A DNA stretch of 64,000 bases from Prevotella sp. UBA2725 (GTDB lineage: Bacteria; Bacteroidota; Bacteroidia; Bacteroidales; Bacteroidaceae), in the NCBI GenBank assembly GCA_002353825.1, contig DEKJ01000057.1, positions 62,001 through 126,000 on the forward strand, written 5' to 3'. Shown in pieces: positions 7,690 to 14,393 of the stretch. The first letter of the stretch is position 1; the number at the start of each line of letters is the position of its first letter. The position numbers and the translations under genes were made by a program. The notes below the pieces were generated by a model. That model worked only from the letters and a program-made list of their open reading frames with translations. It was not told the origin of the DNA and searched no databases.

Positions 7690-8673
7690 ATGAAACAAAT
7701 CAGATGGGGCTTCATTGGTTGTGGCGAGGTCACGGAGAAGAAATCGGGACCAGCGTTCAACGAAGTGGAGGGCTCTTGTGTCGTGGCTGTGATGAGCCGT
7801 AACGAAGAGCGTGTGAAAGCCTATGCCAAACGGCACAATATACCCAAATGGTACACCGATGCCCAGGAGCTCGTCGACGACCCGGACGTCAATGCCGTTT
7901 ACATCGCTACGCCTCCATCCTCTCATGCTACATACGCTATCATGTGTATGCGGTCGGGGAAGCCATGCTATGTCGAAAAACCATTGGCGGCCAACTATGA
8001 AGACTGCATCCGTGTCAACCGTATCAGTGAGCAGACGGGAGTGCCGTGTTTCGTGGCTTATTACCGCCGTTACCTTCCTTATTTCAACAAAGTGAGGAAG
8101 CTCATTGCCACTGACAGCATCGGCAAGGTGCTGACGGTGCAGCTCCAGTTTGCCGTGCCGCCTCGCGAGCTCGATTATAACGCTTCGTCGTCATTGCCGT
8201 GGCGTTTGCAGCCGGATATCTCCGGTGGCGGATATTTCTATGACCTGGCACCCCATCAGCTCGACTTGCTTCAAGAGCTCTTCGGGACGATCATTCGCGC
8301 CCATGGCTATCCGACGAACCGCGAGCATCTCTATGATGCTGAGGACACCATCTCGGCCGCTTTCATCTTTGACAGTGGCATCTCTGGCAGTGCCTCCTGG
8401 TGTTTTGTGGGACATGAGAGTGCCAAGGCCGACCAGATAACGGTCATTGGTGACAAGGGCATCCTTTCCTTCAGTGTCTACAACTATGATCCCATTCAGC
8501 TCGTCAACAATGCGGGCTCACGAAGTATCATTGTACCGAACCCTCCTTATGTCCAGTTGCCGATCATCACGTCTGTCATTCGCCATCTGCAAGGCATAGA
8601 CACCTGCACCGCCACCTCCGTCAGTGCCACCCCCGTCAACTGGGTGATGGATAGGATATTGGGAAAGTTCTAG
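7690..8673 (+). CDS. Gfo/Idh/MocA-family oxidoreductase
   Basis: This is a 327-residue NAD(P)-dependent oxidoreductase of the Gfo/Idh/MocA family, probably acting on a sugar or sugar derivative in the cytoplasm. The N-terminal Rossmann segment has GFIGCGEVTEK and AVMSRNEERVKAYA. The conserved EKP motif occurs in YVEKPLAANYEDC, and the second domain has GGGYFYDLAPHQLDLL with the usual histidine. The substrate cannot be deduced, and no transporter or sugar operon is nearby. It appears monocistronic; its upstream gap is occupied by the nested inverted repeats. Confidence 0.88.
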   Translation: MKQIRWGFIGCGEVTEKKSGPAFNEVEGSCVVAVMSRNEERVKAYAKRHNIPKWYTDAQELVDDPDVNAVYIATPPSSHATYAIMCMRSGKPCYVEKPLAANYEDCIRVNRISEQTGVPCFVAYYRRYLPYFNKVRKLIATDSIGKVLTVQLQFAVPPRELDYNASSSLPWRLQPDISGGGYFYDLAPHQLDLLQELFGTIIRAHGYPTNREHLYDAEDTISAAFIFDSGISGSASWCFVGHESAKADQITVIGDKGILSFSVYNYDPIQLVNNAGSRSIIVPNPPYVQLPIITSVIRHLQGIDTCTATSVSATPVNWVMDRILGKF

Positions 8674-8732
8674 GGTGCAGCCACTGCACTGGGTGATGCT
8701 TGCAAATATTTCTAATATTTTCCCCTTCTTTG

Positions 8733-8764
8733 TTTGCCGATATTCAACTTTTTCTTATCTTTGC
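8733..8764 (+). promoter_or_regulatory. Promoter of the small membrane protein/DUF4421/DUF1460 unit
   Basis: TTTG (8733-8736), 19 bases, then TATCTTTGC (8756-8764) match the Bacteroidota consensus exactly. The position favours the ATG at 8794 for the first gene, because the ATG at 8779 would leave a leader of only a few bases. Confidence 0.8.
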
Positions 8765-8793
8765 AAATAAGAAGCAAAATGAAAGAAAGGGAC

Positions 8794-9021
8794 ATGGCAG
8801 AAACAAAGGAAAACAAGGAAAAAGAGAAAAGTAGACGCGATGCTCTGAGTAAGTTCTTGTATAATCTTGCTCAGACCTGCTTCACAGCTATGGTTGTGGG
8901 TACAATCGTCACGTTTTTTATATCTGACGTGCCAAAGCTGGCATTCTTTGAACTCTTTGCAATGGGAGTCATCTCTACTCTTGCTTTTGCATATTTAGGT
9001 AACTATATTTTAAGAAAATAA
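8794..9021 (+). CDS. Small two-helix membrane protein (possibly DUF6722-like)
   Basis: This is a 75-residue protein (from MAETKENK) with a highly charged N-terminus of about 20 residues and two hydrophobic helices (about 25-45 and 50-72). An in-frame ATG at 8779 is the alternative start. No catalytic motif is visible. It resembles small Bacteroidota membrane proteins annotated as DUF6722, but this is recalled rather than verified. Its stop is two bases before the ATG of the next small gene, so the two are almost certainly cotranscribed. Confidence 0.7.
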   Translation: MAETKENKEKEKSRRDALSKFLYNLAQTCFTAMVVGTIVTFFISDVPKLAFFELFAMGVISTLAFAYLGNYILRK

Positions 9022-9023
9022 CT

Positions 9024-9137
9024 ATGGGAGCGTTAACTGGACTTATCATAATTTTGGGCTGTTCTGCTGCAGTGGCAATTTTGTTTGCACTCTGGCTTCA
9101 TACAAAGAAGGGAAAGGAGTGGCTTGCCACTTTGTAA
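9024..9137 (+). CDS. Predicted 37-residue single-helix membrane peptide
   Basis: A 38-codon frame (ATG 9024 to TAA 9135-9137) begins two bases after the stop of the preceding gene and ends 11 bases before the ATG of the DUF4421 gene. The product begins MGALTGLIIILGC, continues with a hydrophobic helix to about residue 25, and ends with a basic tail HTKKGKEW. Tight spacing on both sides and the coherent helix-plus-basic-tail layout support a real gene. No known family is recognised. Confidence 0.6.
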   Translation: MGALTGLIIILGCSAAVAILFALWLHTKKGKEWLATL

Positions 9138-9148
9138 TATAATTCTTA

Positions 9149-10249
9149 ATGCGTTTCCTATCTTTACTGATATTATTCGTCTTTACTGCCCTTTCCGGCA
9201 TGGCTTCTGCGGACACGATCCCTGCTGTCCCCAAGAAGAAACTGTCGGCGTTTAGGAGAATGGTACGCAATTTCTCAAGGGTAGACACCAACTATATCGA
9301 GCCACAGAAATACAACTTTACCGTCATGCTCCAGAACACGACAAGTTTTGAGGGATATACGCTGAAACTGGCTGATGATCACTCCGTCGTGTTCTCACCG
9401 GAGCCGTCCTATAAGTTGGGACCGTACTTCGGTTGGCGCTTTGTGTTCTTGGGCTACACCATCGACTTCAAACGACTGAAGAATGAGGCGCGCGAAGCCT
9501 TAGCGCTCAGTCTTTATGCTCCGCAGGTCGGTGTGGACCTCTTTTACAGGAAGTCGGGTGACAACTATCGCATCAGAGGTGTAGACTTTAAAAACGAGGC
9601 GGTGAATAATGCCATGCGAAAAGTCTACTTCGATGGTTTTGAGACGTCTGAGCGTGGCTTCAACCTCTATTATATCTTTAATCATAACAAATTCTCTTAT
9701 CCCGCAGCCTACAGTCAGAGCACTGTACAGCGACGATCGGCAGGTTCGGCATTGGCAGGCATGAGCTATTCGCGCCACTCACTGGATGTCGATTGGGACA
9801 GGTTTCATCAGCTTATGGACGATCTCGTAGGGCCGGGAACCGCTGTGGCAGTCGCTGATACGAGCATGCACACTACCGATATCAATTATACCGATCTATC
9901 GCTCAGTGGCGGTTATGCATACAACTGGGTATTCGCCCGCAACTGGCTCTTCGACATTTCTTTGCAATTGGCCTTAGGCTATAAGCAATTGACAGGCAAG
10001 GCCAATAATAATGCTAAGGATTTCTTCCGAAACTTTGACTTTAAAAATCTTATGATTGACGGTGTGGAAAGAACTGGTATCGTATGGAACAACATGCGGT
10101 GGTATGCCGGGGCCAGTGCCGTCTTCCATACATATAATTATCAAAAATCGAAATTTTCTGCCAATTCGACATTTGGCAACGTATATGTCTATGTAGGATA
10201 TAATTTTGGATTAAAAGGCAGTTATCGGAAAAAACACAATAGAAAATGA
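9149..10249 (+). CDS. DUF4421 family outer-membrane-type protein
   Basis: This is a 366-residue exported protein of the DUF4421 family; its function is unknown. The signal peptide MRFLSLLILFVFTALSG ends near ASA (residue 21). The conserved stretch YKLGPYFGWRFVFLGYTID is visible around residues 91-109. The rest is rich in alternating hydrophobic and aromatic strands and ends in YVYVGYNFGLKGSY, which suggests an outer-membrane beta-barrel. It overlaps the next gene by four bases (ATGA, 10246-10249), indicating translational coupling. Confidence 0.82.
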   Translation: MRFLSLLILFVFTALSGMASADTIPAVPKKKLSAFRRMVRNFSRVDTNYIEPQKYNFTVMLQNTTSFEGYTLKLADDHSVVFSPEPSYKLGPYFGWRFVFLGYTIDFKRLKNEAREALALSLYAPQVGVDLFYRKSGDNYRIRGVDFKNEAVNNAMRKVYFDGFETSERGFNLYYIFNHNKFSYPAAYSQSTVQRRSAGSALAGMSYSRHSLDVDWDRFHQLMDDLVGPGTAVAVADTSMHTTDINYTDLSLSGGYAYNWVFARNWLFDISLQLALGYKQLTGKANNNAKDFFRNFDFKNLMIDGVERTGIVWNNMRWYAGASAVFHTYNYQKSKFSANSTFGNVYVYVGYNFGLKGSYRKKHNRK

Positions 10250-11100
10250 AGAAACTAATTATAACGCTATTCTCCTTCTTGCTAGCGGTCAATATTATGG
10301 CCCAAGGAGTTGATTACACGAAGCCGGACTCATTGCGGGTCGTGGCTTTGATGAAGAAAGCACGGGCGCTGAAAGACAAGTCGATGGCTTCTTATATGTT
10401 GTTCTTCGGCCGTGAGCTCCGTGGCGTGCCTTATGTGGCCAAGACCTTGGAGAAGAACACTACAGAAAAGCTCGTTGTCAATCTCCGCCAGCTCGACTGC
10501 ACCACGTATGTCGAGACTGTGCTGGCACTGTCGAGAAGTATGGCCAGGGGGCAGCAGACCTTTGCCGGCTATTGCAACAATCTTCGGCAGATACGCTATC
10601 GCAATGGAGTGGTCTCTTATCCGACCCGTCAGCATTATTTCACTTATTGGATTCAGGAGAACACGCGGGAGAAGATCGTGGCAAATATCCAGTCGCCTAA
10701 CCCTCCATTCTCCGGCGTTCAGACCGTGAAGGCTGATTATATGACGACACACCTTGGCAGTTACCCCATGTTGAAGGGCAAGCCACAGTGGGTCAAGCAG
10801 ATTGCTGAGATGGAGAGAAGCATCACGGGCACGAAGCAGCGCTATATCCCCAAGACTGCCGTCACCAACAGTAGTCTGCTGAGACGAACCATTCACAATG
10901 GCGACATCATAGCCATCGTGACAACGAAGAAAGGCTTGGAGATCAGTCATATAGGTATTGCTGCCTGGCACAAAGACGGACTGCATATGCTCAATGCCTC
11001 CTCGCTCTATCATAAGGTTGTGGAGGACAGTAATCTGCTTCGGACCTATCTCTCCAAGCAGACCTCGGCTTTGGGCATCCGCATCGTAAGACCACTGTAA
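10246..11100 (+). CDS. DUF1460 protein, amidase/peptidase-like
   Basis: This is a 284-residue exported protein of the DUF1460 family, which has an NlpC/P60-like fold and is linked to peptidoglycan or bile-salt amide hydrolysis in relatives. The signal peptide MKKLIITLFSFLLAVNIMAQ is clear. The likely catalytic cysteine is Cys 85 in LDCTTYVETVLAL. The likely histidine is in GLEISHIGIAAWH, followed by LHMLNASS. Translational coupling to the DUF4421 gene suggests a shared envelope process. The substrate is not predictable. Confidence 0.82.
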   Translation: MKKLIITLFSFLLAVNIMAQGVDYTKPDSLRVVALMKKARALKDKSMASYMLFFGRELRGVPYVAKTLEKNTTEKLVVNLRQLDCTTYVETVLALSRSMARGQQTFAGYCNNLRQIRYRNGVVSYPTRQHYFTYWIQENTREKIVANIQSPNPPFSGVQTVKADYMTTHLGSYPMLKGKPQWVKQIAEMERSITGTKQRYIPKTAVTNSSLLRRTIHNGDIIAIVTTKKGLEISHIGIAAWHKDGLHMLNASSLYHKVVEDSNLLRTYLSKQTSALGIRIVRPL

Positions 11101-11111
11101 TTTCAATTATC

Positions 11112-12383
11112 ATGGAACCATTAGCTGAACGTATGCGTCCCCGCACCCTCGACGATTATGTCGGACAGGAACACCTTGTCGGACCGGGTGGGGTAGTGCG
11201 CCGGATGATAGAGAGCGGCAGAGTGTCGTCGTTCATTCTCTGGGGACCGCCGGGCGTGGGCAAGACGACACTGGCGGAGATCGTAGCCTCGGAGATGAAG
11301 GTGCCGTTCTATACCCTCAGTGCCGTGACGAGTGGTGTGAAGGATGTGCGTGAGGTCATAGAGAAGGCCAAGAGTGGCCGATTCTTCAACAATGCCTCGC
11401 CGATCCTCTTTATCGATGAGATTCACCGTTTCTCCAAGTCGCAGCAAGACTCGCTGCTCGGAGCTGTGGAGCGTGGTATCGTGACGCTCATTGGTGCCAC
11501 GACGGAGAACCCATCGTTTGAGGTTATCCGCCCGCTGCTCTCCCGTTGTCAGGTCTATGTTTTGAAGTCGCTCGAAAAGGCTGACCTGCAGAAGATTCTC
11601 GACAGAGCGGTGACAAAAGACACGGAACTGCAGAAGAAGCATATCGAACTGAAGGAGACGGATGCCATGATGCGCTACAGTGGGGGGGATGCACGTAAAC
11701 TGCTGAACATCCTCGAACTCATGGTCGAGTCGGCAAACAGTGACGACGTCGTGATCACTGACAAGCGCGTGGAGGAGGAACTGCAGACTAACCCGCTCGC
11801 CTACGATAAGCAGGGCGATATGCACTACGACATCATCTCAGCATTTATCAAGAGCATCCGTGGCTCTGACCCCGATGCAGCGCTCTACTGGATGGCAAGG
11901 ATGATCGAAGGAGGCGAAGACCCGCAGTTCATTGCCCGCCGTGTCGTTATCTCTGCTGCCGAAGACATTGGTCTGGCCAATCCCAATGCGCTGCTTCTTG
12001 CCAATGCTGCGTTCGATGCAGTGATGAAGATTGGTTGGCCCGAGGGGCGCATCCCCCTTGCCGAGGCTGTGGTCTATCTCGCCACGAGTCCGAAGAGCAA
12101 CTCGGCTTACATGGGCATCAACACGGCCATAGAGGAAGTGAAAAAGAGTGGCAATCAGCCGGTGCCACTGCCTATCCGCAATGCCCCGACGAAGCTCATG
12201 GAGCAGTTGGGCTATCACGATGGTTACAAATATCCCCATGATTATCCCGGTAACTTTACACCCCAACAATATATGCCCGATGCTCTGAGGGATAAACGTT
12301 TCTGGCATGCCCAGCATTCACTCGCCGAGGAAAAGCTTTATCAGCGGATGCTCAACTGCTGGGGAGAAAGATACAAATATTAG
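11112..12383 (+). CDS. rarA: Replication-associated recombination protein RarA
   Basis: This is a 423-residue AAA+ ATPase of the RarA/MgsA (WRNIP1) family, which acts at stalled replication forks and resembles clamp-loader subunits. Walker A is GPPGVGKTT, Walker B is ILFIDEIHRF, and the sensor region is GATTENPSFEV. The family C-terminal tetramerisation domain follows, including the segment SDPDAALYWMARMIEGGEDP. The start is 11 bases after the DUF1460 stop, so it could be read from the same transcript, although the functions look unrelated. Confidence 0.95.
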   Translation: MEPLAERMRPRTLDDYVGQEHLVGPGGVVRRMIESGRVSSFILWGPPGVGKTTLAEIVASEMKVPFYTLSAVTSGVKDVREVIEKAKSGRFFNNASPILFIDEIHRFSKSQQDSLLGAVERGIVTLIGATTENPSFEVIRPLLSRCQVYVLKSLEKADLQKILDRAVTKDTELQKKHIELKETDAMMRYSGGDARKLLNILELMVESANSDDVVITDKRVEEELQTNPLAYDKQGDMHYDIISAFIKSIRGSDPDAALYWMARMIEGGEDPQFIARRVVISAAEDIGLANPNALLLANAAFDAVMKIGWPEGRIPLAEAVVYLATSPKSNSAYMGINTAIEEVKKSGNQPVPLPIRNAPTKLMEQLGYHDGYKYPHDYPGNFTPQQYMPDALRDKRFWHAQHSLAEEKLYQRMLNCWGERYKY

Positions 12384-12412
12384 TTAGGAGATAGGAGTTA
12401 GGAGTTAAAAAC

Positions 12413-12450
12413 GTCGCATTGTCACATGTCACACGTCACAATAAGGTTTT
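12413..12450. repeat. 40-bp dispersed intergenic repeat, copy 3
   Basis: A slightly shorter copy of the family at 1571 and 3601, with GTCGCATTGTCACATGTCAC followed by ACGTCACAATAAGGTTTTT. It is flanked on the left by AAAAAC. It lies 29 bases after the rarA stop codon. Confidence 0.72.
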
Positions 12451-12486
12451 TCAAAGTGCAGAGAGCAGAATGCAGAGTGAAGAGTG

Positions 12487-12601
12487 CGAAGGTCCCCGGA
12501 GGGGGCCAACATGGTTAACCCCAGGCAAGGCGCAGCAGCTGCCTGGGGATTGAAAAGTGAGACGAATAGGATGAAAGGTGTCCTCGAAGAGGGCAAACCT
12601 T
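12487..12601. repeat. Intergenic palindromic modules shared with 7443-7649
   Basis: ACATGGTTAACCCCAGG leads into a hairpin in which CCCCAGGCA (12519-12527) pairs with TGCCTGGGG (12540-12548). After 24 bases comes a second module (12573-12601) containing GTCCTCGAAGAGGGCAAACC. Both modules also occur in the 7443-7649 element, there in a longer nested arrangement. This copy lacks the inverted right half. Confidence 0.7.
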
Positions 12602-12632
12602 ACATGAAATATAATAACAAAAAACATACGGT

Positions 12633-13607
12633 ATGAAAAACATCGTTGTTCTCGACGGATATTCCGCCAATCCTGGTGACCTCTCATGGGAACCGCTGAA
12701 AGAGTTTGGTAATCTGACCGTCTATGACCGCACGAAGCCGGAAGACGTCATTGAGCGAGCCAAAGATGCTGAGATATTGCTCATCAACAAGATCAACATG
12801 ACCGATGAGGTCATCAGCAGTTTGCCGAAACTCAAATACATCGGCATCTTAGCTACCGGCTATAATAATATCGACACCGAGTCGGCCCACAAGCATGGAG
12901 TGGTGGTCTGCAATATCCCGTCCTATTCGACGGAGAGCGTGGTGCAGATGACCTTTGCTCATATCCTGAACATCACGAATCAGATAGGCCATTATGCCCA
13001 TCAGAACCGCGTATCGAAGAACCCGGGCAAAGGACTCCGCTGGTCAAAGAATCCCGATTTCTGTTATTGGGACACACCACTGCCGGAGCTCGCAGGGAAG
13101 AGCATCGGAATCATTGGCCTCGGACATATTGGCATGCGTGTGGCTCAGGTCGCTTTAGCTTTCGGTCTTCATGTCTATGCCTACACTTCGAAGAATAAAG
13201 CCGACCTGCCCGACGGCATCAACAAGGCTACACTCGACGGACTGCTTCATGGCTCGGACATCGTGACGCTCCATTGTCCGCTTGCCAAGGATAACCTCCA
13301 TTTCTTCAATGCCGAGAACATCGCCAAGATGAAGCAAGGCGCTATCCTCATCAATACCGCCCGCGGCGCACTCGTCGATGAGCAGGCTGTGGCAGACGCT
13401 TTGGCTGAAGGCAAGCTTGCTGCCTATGGTGCCGACGTGATGGCGCAGGAACCACCGAAGGCTGACAACCCGTTGCTTCGCCAGCCGCACGCTTACCTCA
13501 CGCCGCATGTGGCATGGGCTACCTTAGAGGCTCGTAAGCGTCTGATGGATATCTGCGTGAATAATGTTGCCGCCTTCGTGAGTGGAAAACCAATCAACGA
13601 AGTATAA
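12633..13607 (+). CDS. D-2-hydroxyacid dehydrogenase, glycerate dehydrogenase-like
   Basis: This is a 324-residue NAD-dependent D-2-hydroxyacid dehydrogenase, closest in look to hydroxypyruvate reductase/glycerate dehydrogenase (cytoplasmic). The cofactor site is GIIGLGHIGMRVAQVALAFG. The second signature is ILINTARGALVDEQAV. The catalytic histidine is in the C-terminal TPHVAWATLEA. The exact substrate (hydroxypyruvate, glyoxylate or another) cannot be fixed from sequence. The TRIC-type channel gene follows after 15 bases and is probably cotranscribed. No clear -7 box was seen in the repeat-filled upstream gap. Confidence 0.88.
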   Translation: MKNIVVLDGYSANPGDLSWEPLKEFGNLTVYDRTKPEDVIERAKDAEILLINKINMTDEVISSLPKLKYIGILATGYNNIDTESAHKHGVVVCNIPSYSTESVVQMTFAHILNITNQIGHYAHQNRVSKNPGKGLRWSKNPDFCYWDTPLPELAGKSIGIIGLGHIGMRVAQVALAFGLHVYAYTSKNKADLPDGINKATLDGLLHGSDIVTLHCPLAKDNLHFFNAENIAKMKQGAILINTARGALVDEQAVADALAEGKLAAYGADVMAQEPPKADNPLLRQPHAYLTPHVAWATLEARKRLMDICVNNVAAFVSGKPINEV

Positions 13608-13622
13608 TCTTATCTCATAGAA

Positions 13623-14285
13623 GTGGAAACACTGCAACTTGCCGACCCACAGTTCGTAAGGACGGTTCAGACGATCATTGAGATTCTCGGTACATTGGCT
13701 TTCGCCATCTCCGGCATCCGGCATGCTGCAGCCAAGCAACTCGACTGGTTCGGGGGCTTTGTCTGTGGTTTTGCCGTGGCTATCGGTGGCGGTACCATCC
13801 GTGATGTCATGCTCGGTCTCCCGCCGTTCTGGATGACCTCGCCGTTGTATATCATCTGCACCATCGTGGCACAGATCTTTGTCATCTCTTGCTCAAAGCT
13901 GCTTCGTCCGCTCGACAACGCCTGGTTCTTCTTTGATACCTTAGGCCTTGCATCCTTCACGATAACGGGTATTCAGAAGACTTTGGAGTGTGGCTATCCC
14001 TTTTGGGTGGCCATCATCATGGGATGTATCACGGGCTGTGCGGGCGGACTGATCCGCGATGTGCTACTCAACAAGACGCCGGTCGTGCTACGCAAAGAGA
14101 TCTACGCCAGCGCAAGCATCGTTGGCGGCATACTCTATTGGATACTCGATGCTTTGAGGGCAAATGTGGCCGTCACGGTGGTTGTCGTCTTTCTGTTCAT
14201 TGCCATCGTCCGCATTCTTGCTGTGAAATATCATATCTCCTTACCCGTGTTGAAGAGTGATGAAGGACCGGATGGAAAGAGTTAA
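13623..14285 (+). CDS. TRIC-type (UPF0126) membrane channel protein
   Basis: This is a 220-residue inner-membrane protein of the trimeric intracellular cation channel (TRIC/UPF0126, YadS-like) family; some bacterial homologues conduct potassium. It starts with GTG, supported by the METLQLAD N-terminus and the 15-base spacing from the upstream gene. Two copies of the family repeat are visible, marked by GGGTIRDVMLG and GGLIRDVLLN, with about seven hydrophobic helices. The physiological role is unknown. A strong hairpin (14316-14347) follows. Confidence 0.88.
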   Translation: METLQLADPQFVRTVQTIIEILGTLAFAISGIRHAAAKQLDWFGGFVCGFAVAIGGGTIRDVMLGLPPFWMTSPLYIICTIVAQIFVISCSKLLRPLDNAWFFFDTLGLASFTITGIQKTLECGYPFWVAIIMGCITGCAGGLIRDVLLNKTPVVLRKEIYASASIVGGILYWILDALRANVAVTVVVVFLFIAIVRILAVKYHISLPVLKSDEGPDGKS

Positions 14286-14315
14286 ACCTACATTTTTGAG
14301 GCTTGCTAATTAGAA

Positions 14316-14347
14316 AATCCGCGAGAGCTTTGCTTACCTCGCGGATT
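14316..14347. terminator. Hairpin after the TRIC gene, overlapping the pheT promoter
   Basis: AATCCGCGAG (14316-14325) and CTCGCGGATT (14338-14347) form a perfect 10-bp stem with a 12-base loop. No good T run follows, so it is a weak intrinsic terminator candidate. Its loop contains the TTTG -33 box of pheT. Confidence 0.55.
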
Positions 14348-14361
14348 ATTAGTAATTTTGC
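14329..14361 (+). promoter_or_regulatory. Promoter of pheT
   Basis: TTTG (14329-14332), 20 bases, then TAATTTTGC (14353-14361) fit the Bacteroidota consensus. The pheT ATG is 33 bases downstream. The -33 box lies in the loop of the hairpin at 14316-14347. Confidence 0.7.
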
Positions 14362-14393
14362 ACAAAATATACACAGAAATATAACTCATTACA

